Shown here one piece after another: positions 21,511-33,687 of a stretch of DNA of 64,000 bases. Origin of the DNA: Diplonema papillatum (lineage: Eukaryota; Euglenozoa; Diplonemea; Diplonemida; Diplonemidae); contig JAPJBO010000261.1 in assembly GCA_030068145.1 (NCBI GenBank), forward strand, positions 124,001-188,000. Reading direction: 5' to 3'. Under the pieces are notes generated by a model. The model did not search any database. It was given only the letters and a program-made list of their open reading frames with translations, and was not told the DNA's origin. Numbering within the stretch: position 1 is the stretch's first letter; each line of letters starts with the position of its first letter. A program made the translations under genes and the position numbers.

Positions 21511-22819
21511 GAGATGGGATGCTCACGCCAGTCTCGTACAACCTGGCGTGGACATCGTCGCATGCAGCATGCACGATAGTACTTACGCTTGTTGGAAAAC
21601 TTTCAATCAAAGATCAATAATACAGGCCCAGTTCAGGGCTCACTCTAAAGCACCTCTCGTGCTGTTAGTGAACGCCTGGCGCTGTTCGTGCGGAACCGTC
21701 GCTGAGTTCCGCGCGTGGTTGATGTCAAGAGAGAATGATTTTTTTGTCCGTGCGGATTTCCTTCCGCGTTTCCGAGTGTGTCTTCCGTGTGTATTCGTGT
21801 CCCCGGCTTGGTCGCGGTCGGGTAGATTCCCCGCGACGAGCCCGCGACTCGGGCGGTCGTTCTTCATGTCCATCGACAAGTCCATCGACACGCTCGGTGA
21901 GCAGTGGGCGGGCGCCCCAAAGCAAAAGCATGGGTTCGACCATTTCCTTCGAGTCAGACCGATGCAACCTGGCCGCCTGGCCGCCTCGGTTCCGTTGTTC
22001 AATTTAAATAGCAAATCAGGGGCAAATGAGGGGAAAATCGATGGGGGTCGCGGACCCCCATCGATTTACGAAGCAAATGGCAGAAAGCTCTTTTGGTCTC
22101 TGAGACCGTGGCGCCCTGTCTGCCATGTTCCTCGGCCAGCCATTTGCAGGTCTCAGGGAAATTGGAGTCTGCAGCGGGCAGCCAAGGGTCCTTGGGGGTC
22201 TTCGCGTCCCCCGCAAAACGAAAGAGTTTCTACAATCGTTGTTATCCGGCTTGGGTGGTTCAACCGGGGGTTTCCTACCAACAGACGAGTGAGTCGCGCG
22301 AGACCAGACCATTTCAACCCGTTTTCACATTTCTTTGGTCGAAACCATTCTCCGCACGTCCCGCATGTGAATGAGTTTCGAGCCCAAAAACATCGGGGGG
22401 GGCATGCTCATTCCAAAGCGGCAAAGAAGAAAGAAACGTAAGTACCAAAAGAGTAGAACAGTACAAAAAGCTAAACCGACCGAACTAGGGGACGTTCCGA
22501 GGCAGTTCACTGCCCGCAACTCGTCTTTCATCTTTCTCACCCTTCTGCACACATAGTAAAAAGAGACATCCGAGGACCGGACTTGCATGCGACTGCCGAC
22601 TTGCCTGCGACAGATCGAGCAGCGAACTGACCAATTTCTGTTGTAAGAACTGCTGGCTTCGAGACTTCTTAGTGCACCCATTACCTGGGTCACCAAGAGA
22701 CCCTCTCACATGACACCAAAACCACGCCAGTAGTCTTCTTTAAAACTAACAGAAGGACGCGGGATAGAGCCGCACAAGAGCAAGCAAGGTGCGCAAGCTA
22801 CATATTGTCCGAGGCGGGC
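21511..22819. other. Intergenic; long unassigned open frame
   Basis: A 324-residue frame (21467-22441) has no ATG of good context, no domain and mixed composition. I see nothing that makes it a gene. Confidence 0.35.
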
Positions 22820-23185
22820 ATGCTCTGCTTGACTGAAGCAGATCGTACGACCGACGCAATGAAGGCGGAGGCAGGGGAAGACGGCTGTGAGACGAACGAA
22901 GCAGGTAGCTACGGGACGACTCTGGCGTCCCTGCTTGAGGCGCGGCGCGAGCGGGATTCGGTGATGCACGGCATCAACACGTTGATCCGGCGGATGGAAC
23001 ACCACGAGGCCTCGAATCGGTACCAAGTCGCCCAAGCACTCGAATCCGTCGACACGGCCCTGGACGCGATCTCCGATCTCCGCAAAGACGATCTCAATCG
23101 AAGCAGGCGTGTCCTCCCTTCCGCCGCCACTGCTGAGCTAGACCGGCTGCTGCAACGTGAAAACACCGCAAACGGCGCACGCTAG
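22820..23185 (+). CDS. Small helical protein, unknown function
   Basis: ATG at 22820 gives 121 residues, with a stop at 23183-23185. An acidic N-terminus is followed by a long helix-forming region (LASLLEARRERDSVMHGI, then IRRMEHHE, VAQALESVDTALDAISDL) with heptad-like spacing, then a basic tail. GC3 is high, as in the neighbouring recognised genes, and no stop interrupts it. No family is recognised. It may be one exon of a larger gene or a second ATG may be used (MKAEAGE, 22858). Confidence 0.45.
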   Translation: MLCLTEADRTTDAMKAEAGEDGCETNEAGSYGTTLASLLEARRERDSVMHGINTLIRRMEHHEASNRYQVAQALESVDTALDAISDLRKDDLNRSRRVLPSAATAELDRLLQRENTANGAR

Positions 23186-24285
23186 TGACTGCATGAGACC
23201 TCAAGAGTCCTCCTTCCAGTGACCTTTTTGGCTCGAAGGGCCGTTTGGTTCGGGTCCGCGAGTCTATCGCGCACTCGCTGTGTAGTTTTCTGCAATTGCA
23301 TGGCCTGTGTTCAGATTGTGAGACGTGATGAGTGCGTTGGGACCACAGTACACCATAGTGTCATCCATTGCTCAGCCGAATTTGCAGCGCTGAGGATCCT
23401 TGACGAACTGTGCTTTCAGTGCATGCGTGCATACCTTTACCTGTCTATCCTAGATTAGCGAGCTTCGCGAGGATCGCATAGAGCCGTCTACATTTGCTGT
23501 TGCTTTCACTGCTTCGTCCTGATATTGGGCTTAGTGCACGCAGTGACGCGAGAGGCCGCGTTGCTGTAGGGAAATTAAATACACCACCCCACACGAGGGC
23601 TCGACGACCGGTGCAACTCATTGTGGTAGTCTTGCTACGCGCTCAAAAAGCTCGTGAGAGTCAAGGTTGACACTCACTCTCAGTCTTGAACGCCGGAAGA
23701 TTGCTCGGCCAGCCTTGCCCTCAACAGCATTTCATCCGATTGACGACTTGCATGACACACACACGAAGAGGCCCAGACAATGAAACGAAGCGAACTTCCA
23801 GTAAACCTTCACTCCAAATTTAGGAAAACTCAACACAAAAAAACATCTTCAATTCCTCTCTCCACCGTTTCACAAATCGCGAGCACTGCAGTGTGTGCTG
23901 GACTCTTACATAAGGAGTACACTCAACTCAAAAAAGAAAAAAGAAAGCCTTTTTTAGAAGAACCCAGTACCAGTGTCTTTTTCTAGGCCGGTTTTGCAAA
24001 CGACCCCTGAGTGCAAGGGGGGTCAAAGTGATTTGACGAGAAGCGGAGCTCTTCATTCGTGGCAGTGACAAGCGGTTCCCTCTGGAACCCCGAAATTACG
24101 GCAAAAGGGGGCCTCGAGGCTCGTCGGAAAGCCCGCGGGGATATTTTGCCTCCCGGGAATCGAACCCGCGGACCCTGCATTCGTAGACCGTCCTGCGTTG
24201 GGGAGGAGCGGCTGCTGTAGACGCGGGGGCATCTTCGTGTTTTTAACCTATTTCTCACGTGTCGCTGTCGGTCCGGTGCTGCAGG
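23186..24285. other. No gene seen
   Basis: Moderate-GC intergenic DNA. It includes a tRNA-like box B on the minus strand near 24150-24170, without a box A or acceptor stem. The last ~100 bases are probably the 5' leader of the TPR gene. Confidence 0.4.
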
Positions 24286-25284
24286 ATGGATGATGATGGG
24301 GGCGTCGAAGCCGAGGAGGATGCCCTGCGGGCGAGGTTGCAAAACCTGCAGCTCGTTGAGCAGACCTTCGGCGAGAACGGCGGTGAGGCGGCCGCTGAGA
24401 AGACGGCCGTCGCGGACTTGTGCTGCAGCATGGCGCTCGAGCGGCTGTACAGCATACCCGAGGGCTTCACGGCCGAAACGGCGTACGGCCAGCTGTCCCG
24501 CGCGAAGAGCTACCTGGACGCGGCCCTCGTCCTGCTCCGTCCGGGGACGCTGCCGGCCTCGGTGGAGGTCCTCAGGATCCGCGCGACCGCCTTCGCGAAC
24601 CTGGCGTGCTTGTACAAGAAGGCGAACCGTGTGCGCGCGGCGCTGCTGAGCGCGCAGAAGGCGACCGCCATCTACCGGACGCTCTGCGCACCCCACGCCG
24701 CGCTTTCGGGCGCGCCGGAGGAGTTCCCGAGCCACGCGAAGGAGCAGCTGGTCAGCAGTTTGCTCACCGAATCCGCGCTGCTGTGCGCTTCGGACAAGCC
24801 GCGAGAAGGCTTGTCGGTAGCCGTGGAGGGGTTGACGCTGTGCGTCGGGCTCGAAACGAGCAGCAACACCGAGGTGCAATTCGCGCAGCTGCAAGCCATG
24901 TGCCACCACAACGTCGGCGTGTGCCAGGAGATGCTCGGGAAGCTGTCCGAGTCGCTCAGCTCCTACCGCACCGCCTTCCAACTCATGTACCTCAGCGCTG
25001 GTGCCCAGCACCCGCTCTGCGTCAAGTTTAAGGATTGCTTCGCCGACGCGTACGCGCAGGCGCACTCCAAAGCCGCGCGGTCGAACGTGCGCACCGCCAC
25101 CACGCGGCAGGACCCGTCGCTGCTCAACACGGGCGCCTTCTCCACCACCGGCAAGCACCGCAAGCTGGCCCCCGTTCCCACAGCGACCTCGAAGCGGTAC
25201 AACCTCAACGGACGACTCCCGACGCCTCAGCCCCGTAAAGAAACACCCGCGTACAACGTCAGACGGCGGCCGCAAAGCTGCTGA
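24286..25284 (+). CDS. TPR-repeat protein
   Basis: The start is the ATG at 24286 (MDDDGGVEAEED); the frame extends 9 codons upstream only from a GTG, and a possible acceptor CTGCAG lies just before. The product has 332 residues. Helical pairs with TPR spacing cover about residues 45-245: YGQLSRAKSYLDAALVLL, then RATAFANLACLYKKANRV and AALLSAQKATAIYRTL. Later come EQLVSSLLTESALLC and MCHHNVGVCQEMLGKLSESL. The A/G/L at consensus TPR positions is clear. The C-terminal ~75 residues are basic and low in structure. TPR proteins are protein-binding scaffolds, and nothing here identifies the partner. An equally long antisense frame exists but has no domain. Confidence 0.7.
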   Translation: MDDDGGVEAEEDALRARLQNLQLVEQTFGENGGEAAAEKTAVADLCCSMALERLYSIPEGFTAETAYGQLSRAKSYLDAALVLLRPGTLPASVEVLRIRATAFANLACLYKKANRVRAALLSAQKATAIYRTLCAPHAALSGAPEEFPSHAKEQLVSSLLTESALLCASDKPREGLSVAVEGLTLCVGLETSSNTEVQFAQLQAMCHHNVGVCQEMLGKLSESLSSYRTAFQLMYLSAGAQHPLCVKFKDCFADAYAQAHSKAARSNVRTATTRQDPSLLNTGAFSTTGKHRKLAPVPTATSKRYNLNGRLPTPQPRKETPAYNVRRRPQSC

Positions 25285-26745
25285 ACCCGGACGCGCTTTC
25301 TCCGTCACCAGCAATCACCCGACCCGGCTCCCATGCCACCCTCAAAACCGCGCAACGTCAACGGACAGCCTTCTCACCCCAGCCCCTGCAAGGGATAGTG
25401 CCTGCCTCTGTTAGGCGGCACTGGCGGCCTCCTGCGTCGAACGCTGGGATTGATTGCTGCTTCTTTGCTCGCTTCGGCTGCACACGGTTTTGTCTTGCCT
25501 TTCGAGACAAATCTTTCGCTCGCCGAGCCCTGCTTCCAGACCATGGTGTCCCATAGGGTGGTACGAATGCGCTAGATAGAACCTTCCTTCATCCAGAGAG
25601 AAATTCATGCAGGATTCGTGTGGTCGACGCACTCTATAAAGGTCTCAGTTGTCGACAACAACGAACACGTAAACGAACATAAAGCTACGCGTTTCTATTT
25701 CAGTAGGTAGCACCTTGTGATACCCGAACCATGATCATGAGGTGGAACGAATAGCCAACTGCCAAAGAGCTTGTACCACAGAGTGCAACCGATTCTGTCG
25801 TTTTCCTGTCTTCGTGCGTTTGGTTGCTTGCTAATACGCGCACCGTAGTACCAAAAGCCCAGGGCAACACATTTTGTGACCATTGAGTAAAGGGCAGTAC
25901 CACGGGGTTCATTTTGACAGAGTATCCCCAAGAAATTTGCACATGTCGGTTCTGCTCATACAGGTGTACAACCCCGACTTCGTACATGATGTGGGGTTTA
26001 AGCTGACATGCAAGTAGGAGCTATCCTATTGCAAAATTAGGGGGACAGACCATATGTTCTATTGCGTCCCCTCAGAATAGCTGGAACGTACTTGGCACAG
26101 CGCGAGTGCAGCCGTGTGTCAGTGTGCATCCAGCACAACACCACACAACTACGTACCAGAATGCTGAACAGAAAAATATTCCGCCCCCTTCCAGACCCGC
26201 ACCGGCGCGGAACTTCGCTTGTGCTCACCCAGGGGTGCACATTCGTTTTTGTATCCTTTGTTCTTATCGTTCTGTTGACTACCGTTGTGTCTAGCTTCCG
26301 CGTCGACCGGCGCAGCCGCGCGTGTCACATTCATTCCGTCGTTCTTTTCGGTCCTTTGGATTGCGTGTTACCGTCTGTTGACGCATCAGGTTGAGTCGAG
26401 TTCACTGCCGATGGGTAAATTAGCTTTAATTGAGTTGCCGCACAATGAATGGTGGATACCTTTGAATGCACTTTGATTCGAGACACTGGCGAAGGTGAGG
26501 CATCTCCTACCTTGTAAATCTGGAGTCTTTTCCTGATGGGGTTGCCATCAGTTTGGCTGTACCTTATGTTGTTGACCTGGTCAGCTAGCGACAACACTGG
26601 ACTTGTGGGCAATTCTTTTTGGGGGCCATTTTGCCTTGATCTCCCCCAAACCAAAGGTCCAAAAAAACAACAGACCCCTCCAAAACACTCTGCCTGCCCT
26701 CCCGAAGTACATACGGGATCCCACCAAGTGCGAACGGCACACGCG
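25285..26745. other. No recognisable gene
   Basis: Ordinary-composition DNA with short open frames only. Bases 26536-26745 are open in frame with the next gene but lack features. They are probably 5' leader. Confidence 0.4.
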
Positions 26746-28484
26746 ATGGGCGGCCGCGTCGGCCTCCGGCTCGCGGTGCTAGTCGCCGCGGCCCAGCTTT
26801 GCGCGGGGCAGGCCTTCACGTGGTCGGAGTGCACGGGCTCGTTTTCGCTCAATTTCACCAGTGTATCGGTCAGCCCCGTTCCCATCGTCGCGAACCGCCC
26901 GAACAACCTGTCGGTCGGCTGGGAGTCCTATTTGACAGGAAACAGCGACGTGCAGAGCGGCTCCCTTGCGGTATGCATCTCCCAGTATAAAGACGAGCAA
27001 CGCTCGATGACTTGGTCAAGGCTCCTCGTCACAACACGGGCGCACATCGTAAACGATGTTATACAATTGTCCTTATTGGCCAGCGCTTAGTTCTCGCTCA
27101 GCACACAGGCAAGCCCATGGAGTCGCGGAGATTGTTCGTGCAGGTTTGAATGTCGCTCGGTGTTTGAACCGGCTACTTGCTTCGAATTGCGTGCTGGGGT
27201 TGACGGCACCTAATGATGGCAACCCGCAGGAACAACCTGGCCCGGCTCCTGTGAGCCCCTAGCTAGGCTAAGGGGGACAATCTTTGTGCTGGGGCTGGAA
27301 ACGGTTGCGTTGATCTTCGGTTTGCTGTCCAACACCCGAGCCCCCCCAACATTAACCTAACCCATTGCAGATCCGCCTCGCATACGGCTCGGTGCCGGTG
27401 GGCGCGTTCTCGTGGAACCTCAGCAGCCCGACGTCGCCCTTCAAGTGTCCGTGCCCCCTGGAGCCCGGACAGCCGTGGGTATGTCTTATCTTGTCGTGCC
27501 CGGAGCAACAGCCGGCGTACACAAGACGCTTGGCGTCTTCTGTACGCCAACAGACTTGCTTGTAACGAACGCCGCAGTCAGCAAATCGAGTATCGCGTCA
27601 CTCACACGGAGTATATATGATCGTGTCAGCACGCGGGAGAGCGGGTTAAGTGCACCGTTCAGACTCTAATTCAAGAGGTGTAGTCGGCCGCTTTGTGTTG
27701 GTTGCAGCCATCATGAACTCTTGTCTTTTGGCGCTTCTCTCGTCGACCTCAGTTGAAAACAGAAAATTTGAGATGAAGAAGCTGGCAACCTCCCACGCTC
27801 TATCCGCCCCCCGAAGGATCCTGCCCCGCCCACCCTTCGGAGAGGAGGCAGCGTATCGAAAGCTACACTTCTTTAAACGCTACCCACTTGAAGCCATGAA
27901 CTTGTACACTCACACACACACACACACACACTTACTGGGCTAGACTCCGCTCAGGGGTTACCCATTACTGAGATCACACACACACACACTTACACACACG
28001 AAGAATGCATCGGACGCGAACGTCACGTTCCCAAGCTTGCCGTACAACGGTGTCATCGGAGGCACTGCTGTTATGACAGACCAGGTATGCACACGCCGGG
28101 GTAGTGGGTCGAACTGTAGTCGCGGGGTGCACAGTCCGGTTGCCCGAGTCGGGGCTTCTTGACAGCAGATGAGTCTGTTCACCTTAGGGCAGGGCAGGGT
28201 TGTCTTCAGGAGCCCTTTCTCGTTGTCATGGGCTGTTGCGAAGGCTGTGGCAATGGCTGTTGAAGGCTGCAAAGGGCCAACGACGTAGACAGCGTGTCTT
28301 GTTTTGGCGGTTGAAATGCTCACCTAAGGAAGAAACAGGGTGATCGAACAAAGTGAGAACGCACAACAATACCTTCCGTATCGCCCTTACGCAATGTATC
28401 GAAACCAACCTGCAACAGGCCGGAAATGAAATCGCGTGCGTGCAGTTCTCTATTCCGATCAACACCACGGGGATACCTGAATGA
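26746..28484 (+). CDS. Secreted ML-domain (NPC2/MD-2-like) lipid-binding protein, four exons
   Basis: Exons 26746-26970, 27371-27478, 28004-28084 and 28419-28484 give 159 residues. The introns are phase 0 with GTATGC, GTATGT and GTATGC donors. Residues 1-21 are a signal peptide (LRLAVLVAAAQLCAG), so the protein enters the secretory or lysosomal route. The mature part follows the ML fold. It has WSECTGSFSLNFTSVSVSP (about 25-43), PNNLSVGWES, YGSVPVGAFSW, the Cys-rich FKCPCPL (residues 97-103), a middle strand with LPYNGVIGGTA, and a last strand IACVQFSIPI ending close to the stop. Cys placement fits the NPC2 disulfides. The family binds sterols or other lipids. Exon 3 has the weakest boundary, because its acceptor lies in a CA repeat (ACACACGAAG). 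Confidence 0.75.
27905..28000. repeat. (CA)n microsatellites in an intron
   Basis: Two short CA runs at 27909-27931 and 27976-28000. The second runs up to the exon 3 acceptor of the ML-domain gene. Confidence 0.8.
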
Positions 28485-30306
28485 TGCACAGCAGAAGAAG
28501 CCCGTTTGGACTTGCAATCACAGGCTCCTTAGCCCGTCCTGTTTGTTTGTGCACCTGGGAACATGTTTCCACGGGGGTCCCCGCCTCCGGCGGCAACAAG
28601 GTTTGCGGTTTGGACCAGCTTTTTCCTGGGATTCGCACCCCTGCAGACACTGTCAGAGTTTGCATGCTGCTGAGAAGCGTGTCCGAAAATCTTTCCAAAG
28701 AGTCTCTGGGTTTCTAATCTTGGAGTCATAAAAACTCCTGGGTATAACCCATGGGTTCTTCATTTCGTCACCCAGCCAAGTCCTCCCCAGTCCTTATGGT
28801 GAACTGTGTGTAATGAAACCGGCTGAGAAAGAATCAACCGAACTTTAACTCTAAAAATCACGATACCAGCGAAATTTCCCGCTTCCATCCAGCTCTGGGA
28901 CTTTTTTGCTCCATCGTCATACCGCTTGTGTTTGTATCGTCTACAAGGTCTCTTGTACTTACAACGTTTCACCAGCAGCAAGTGCACCTGACCTCCAAAA
29001 AACCGGTAAATCAGGATTGGGCTGTGTTGCGTCTTCACGGACTGCCACATCTCTCCTGTGCGGCTTGTGGGCTTTACACCCCAAGCCTCATACCTGCTAT
29101 TCCTGGGACCTTTTGGCCGAAAGAAAACACCGACGGCCTGGGACCTTCGTTCCGACCCAATGTCTTTTCGGGGGGTTTCCGGTCAAAACTGGGTAGCTAG
29201 AGGGCCAATGCCTTCCGAACGCGGCAGGCTTTTGGCTGGCCTCAGCCTCCAGTACCAGCCTTTCCGACCTTCTCAGCCACGAGGCATCACCATCTCTCTT
29301 CCCCCTTCAGCAGGCAGACCATTCGGTGGTTCGCTTGACGCTCCTCAGCGCATGGTTTCCCCTGCCATTTTACCCTCTTGTGCGACGCTTTCGTTTGGGG
29401 AACGACGCCACATTCACGTCGTGGTCCGCGTCACTGTGCGAGTCGCTGGCAGGACTAGGATGTGCATCGAAAAAACAGGGGAGATCTCATTCTCTTGCAT
29501 CGGGCCGTACCGTTAACCGCAATAGGTCTCCTTAGGCTAAAAGCCTCTGGCCGACAGAACAATGTAGGTAAGGGAAGTCGGCAAACTGGTTCCGTAACTT
29601 CGGAAAAGGATTGGCTCTGAGGACACATGCGGGATTGTCAGTGCGGGTCAGGTCTGGGCTCAGATTGAAGGTGCTGTGAGTGGCGCTCTCGGGTGTCGGC
29701 GCTTGCTAGCATGAGCAGCTGTCAGCCATTGAGAGGTCGTTCTCGACGTTGGTGGAGGTGACGGCGCCGCTGTTGCACCTGATTGTTAATCCAAAACATG
29801 CAGTGTCCTTCAGCAGCTTCCAGCTTTGCCGCAAAGCTCAGCGTTGGCTGGAATGGAATGGAAACCGACCTCCTCGCAAGCATTCTTCTGGACTCGTACA
29901 AAGGGTGCGGCGTGGCCGGAGCCTGTAGCCTGGCGGCTCTGGCTTTCTGAAGGCCAACGGATCGACGAAAAACGCTTCTGTGCCCGGAGGAAGCGCCAGC
30001 AGCACCAGCACAGCGCAAATGACCGATTTTGAAGGCGCCACCGTTCCGTAAAGACACGTCACAAATCGTTCCATTCCATGTTTCTTGGAATTTGTGGTGC
30101 CCCCGGCGCACATCCTAAGCACCAAGGGAACAACAACCCGATTCAACCGGACATGCATGTCCGACTCGTCGGAGGTACCTTCTGTACCCTGAAGGCTGTG
30201 CGAAGTTCTCATATCGATCGACTTTCGTGGCGCATCAGCTCCCTCAGTGAAACTGCGAGAGGGGAAGAGGGGGAGGGAGGAGGGGCTGGAAGACCCGCCA
30301 CCGGCG
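28485..30306. other. No recognisable gene
   Basis: Several 90-150-residue frames occur (for example 29058-29516), with no domain. The last part is presumably promoter and leader of the gene starting at 30307. Confidence 0.4.
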
Positions 30307-33300
30307 ATGGCGCCTTCGTTCGATGCCGACGGCATCGTCGCGTTCACGCCGGAGGTCCGCGCGGCGGCGCGGGAGAGGAGGGTGGAGCGGGTGGAGGCAG
30401 CCCGGGACCTGATGCGACTGTGGGCGTCGGCGCGCTTCGCGCAGCGCCTCGTCGAGGCGGCGGCGGTCAAACGGGCCGAGCGCCGCCTGGCGGCGCTGTT
30501 CGTCCCCCTCTGGCGCGGCCACCGGAGCCGCTGCCACGCGGCGCTGCGCCCGAGGCAGCCGCCCGCCGGCTGCACCCCCCGCAGCGCGCAGCTCTTCCAG
30601 CACCCCGTGTGCGCGCAGGCTCCGGCCGCCGACCTGCAGCGGGTAACCGCAGCCCTCGTGTTTTGCACCGCCCGTGTCCACACACCTTTCGCCCTCATCG
30701 CCGCCGGCGAGGTCACGCCAGTATGCGGTTCTTTCCCGCCCTTTTTAGCAGTACGGGCAATCCTTGGGTTGCCCTTCAATGTAGTGTGTGAAGACGTAGA
30801 CAGCGTGTTTTGGTTGTTCAGAATTCCCAACCTGAAAATGGCACAACCCCAGGCCTAGAATTCCTAGAAGCACCTCGGCAACAAAATCTTGTCGATGGCG
30901 AGAAAAACGTGTACCACAAACGCATTTTTTCTGAAAGACCGGCGGCACAAACGAGTATCATCAGCAGTGCGTTTTTCAGAAACTCTAACGCTTCCTCCAC
31001 AAAGGATGTCAAGTCCAGCTCAACAGCCCACCATGCGTGTCAATTCAAGTTGAGTTGGAAGAATCTTTGGGACATTCTAAGGTGTTCCGCAGTGCGCTGC
31101 CAGCTGCGGAGTACGTACCTGTCGCCAGTGTCAAAATAACTTCACACTCTGACCCGGGCACCTTCTCACCCGTGCACCACCGCGTCATGTCGTCTGTCCT
31201 GGCGCTCAACTTCGCCGCAGCTTCCTTACCCACTACCTGCATCCATGCCTCCCGCAAGGCCGCAGGAAACCGCTGCTCGAACCTTTCCTGGGCAGGCAAA
31301 GGAGACGCCATTGAATAAAAGCAAGTTGATTTGCCCAAACCAACCCGAGTACCCTGTACGTTTAGGTGCCTCAAGGATTCCCTCGAATCGGGAGTCTTGT
31401 CTCTCGCGAAGAATTCTTGCGTTTTCTTGTTTTTTTGAAAGTATGCCAATACTGCAGGGAATAGTTGACTAGACCTCTTGAGTTTGTGCTGACCACGAAT
31501 TGGGGAGTCGGGAGAACCTACAAAGCCAAAAGCAGGACCGACCCCCCCGTTCGTGAGAAAAAGCGAAGAATAAAAACACCTTCTTTTTTCCATCTATCTT
31601 TGTCAAGAGCTGCAACTCAACTATTCCTAACTTTTGACGTCGCGGAGCTCAGACTCACCCGCACCGCTTTACAAACCCGGCAGATCTGCTACCTGGTGCA
31701 CGAAGGCAGCGTGACTCGCAGTGACGGAAAGGTCCTGAGCGGAGGGTGGGTGGGGGCGTGCGTCTCGGGAAAGGACGACGTGGCGCCGAGCCTGCACGCG
31801 TACACAGTGAACGAAGGAGCCTTCGCTTGCTGGGCGTTGAACTGCAACCTGCTGCCGTCGCTGCTGCGGACGGCGGAGGGCCGCCGCGCCGTCGACAGCG
31901 TGTCGGCAGAAGCGCGGCAGGCGAACCTGCGCGACCGCGGGTTGGACCCGAAGACGCTCGCGGGTATCGCGTACTTCAAGAAGATGCCCGAAGCCAGCTT
32001 GAGGGAGCTGTGCGAGGCGGCCGAGCCCCTGGCGGTGCCGGCCCTCGGGATCATCCACGCGCAGGGTGCCGCCGCCGACTCGGTCGCAGTGCTAGTCGAA
32101 GGCACGGCGGAGGCCGTCACGCGCCTGCAGCTCCCGGCGGCGCGTGGCGACGAGAAGGCGGCGTGCACCGCCCACTTCGAGGCCCCAGCATTACTGGGCG
32201 CCGCGGACGCGGTGCTGGAGAGGGGAGTGCACGCGGCCAGCGTCCGCGCGACTTCGCCCGTCCTGGCGTGGGTCATCCCGAGTGGCAAGGTCCGCGCCGC
32301 CCTCGCCTGCGCTGGGGAGTTGCAGAGGAGGGCCGAGCGGGCGGCGTTAGCCGAGGTGCAAGCCGCGGTCGAGGCTTACGGGCCGCCGCCGCTGGCGGTG
32401 GTGCGGGGCTCGCCGTTTTTTGCGCACTGGCCCGACGGCGCGCTGCGGGCGGCGCGCGGGCTCATGCGCCCGGCGGCGTACCGGGGCGGAGAAGTGGTCG
32501 CCGCGAAGCGTGAACTGCTCGCGGCGGTGCACGTCGTGGGGCGCGGCAAGATCGTGCGGCTGCTCGCGGGGCAGCCGCGGGACTCGTGGGTCGGCGCGCG
32601 GCACGTCGCAGGCGACGTGTTCGGGGCGTGGGAGGCGCTGGTGAAGGCGCCGATGTCCGGGCACGCGAAGTCCATGGGGGTAACAGAAGGCTGGGTTCTT
32701 GAGCCTGATGAGCTGAAACAGGTGCTTGCGATGCACGCACCGTTTTCCCTCAGCTGGGCGCGAAGGTTGCAACGCGACGCGGTTGCGTGGGCGGTGTCCG
32801 TGAGCGACAAGGTCTTGTCGGAGCGTTTGGAGGACATGCGCATCCTCACGTTCTGCGAAATGTACCTGTCCGTGACCAGTGGTGGGGTGGTTCGACCGTT
32901 GATCCAGTTCAACGACGCGAAGTCGGCCGCGAGCCCCACCCACGCCGTTTGCCCGCAGAGCGAAGAGCTCAAGCAAGCCATGCGCGACGACCTCGCCGCC
33001 ACCGCCACCCGCTACGACATCCACCTCCCGTCCCTGGAGCAAACCCCCCAGTCCGACACCCTCGTCCACAACCGGCACCCTTCCTTCAGCAGCACCGTCT
33101 CCCGCAGGCAGAGCTCCACCAACAGCCTCCTCTTCACGAACCCATCACCCCCGGCATCCGCCTCTCGCAGCTCCCGGTCCGCGTCCATCATCGACGAACC
33201 CAGCTGCCCGACTCCTCCGAAGCGGCCCGCAGAGTCGTCCACCACCCACCGCCGCCGGGCCTCCCGCGACCGAAAAGCGTCCCTCGCCGACATCTTCCGC

Positions 33301-33687
33301 CAAGCCTCCGACAAGTCCGACACCGCCGCCTCGGAAAGAAGCCCCCCCAAGCGCGCGGCGCGGCCCGAGGCGTCGGTCGCGGCCGCCCGCACGCCCTCCC
33401 GGCAACCGCCGCCGCAGTGGGGGGGCCGCCCGAAGAGGCTGTCGGGGTCGTTGCTCGCAAGGGCGGGGAGCGGCGATGCTGACGGGCACGGTGGGCTCCT
33501 CGGGCTGACCGGGCGGTTTGACGGGGCCCCCGTCAGCCCTTCGCCCCCGCGGTGCGCCGATGCGGCGGCGCTGTCGCCCGTCCGCCGGTCGCTGGCCCTC
33601 GCGCGGGCGGGCGCACTCAGACCCAGCTACTTGTCCAGGCTGCACTCGTCCGACGCACTGCCGCGAGGCACGGTGCTCGCTCCTTGA
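30307..33687 (+). CDS. Protein with three cyclic-nucleotide-binding-like domains, two exons
   Basis: Exon 1 is 30307-30720 and exon 2 is 31684-33687 (805 residues). The 963-bp phase-0 intron (GTATGC...CGGCAG) splits the first domain: ...ALIAAGEVTP joins ICYLVHEGSV, a normal cNMP-binding strand order. Domain 1 covers about 108-200, domain 2 about 230-345 (LAGIAYFKKMPEASLRELC, then LLGAADAVLERGVHAASV), and domain 3 about 378-495 (VVRGSPFFAHWPDGALRAA, then VFGAWEALVKAPMSGHAK). The phosphate-binding cassette normally reads FGE..A....RAA. The Arg position is His in all three (about 176, 321 and 465) and the Glu is Ala, so classical cAMP binding is unlikely. The C-terminal 240 residues are Ser/Pro/Arg-rich and disordered. 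An N-terminal basic helix (LMRLWASARFAQRLV) precedes the domains. No kinase or channel domain is present. Confidence 0.75.
30721..31683 (+). other. Intron of the three-CNB-domain gene
   Basis: Donor CACGCCA|GTATGC, acceptor CCCGGCAG|ATCTGC. Both exons stay in phase 0. Open frames inside have no domain. Confidence 0.7.

Noticed and set aside
21467-22441. 324-residue frame as a gene
   Set aside because: No good start and no domain or codon bias; kept only as an unassigned open frame.
24140-24215. Possible minus-strand tRNA (GGTTCGATTCC box B)
   Set aside because: Box A, the D arm and a matching acceptor 5' strand are absent.
23983-25314. 443-residue minus-strand frame
   Set aside because: It is antisense to the TPR gene, with no domain and Arg/Gly/Val-rich text typical of a shadow of GC-rich coding DNA.
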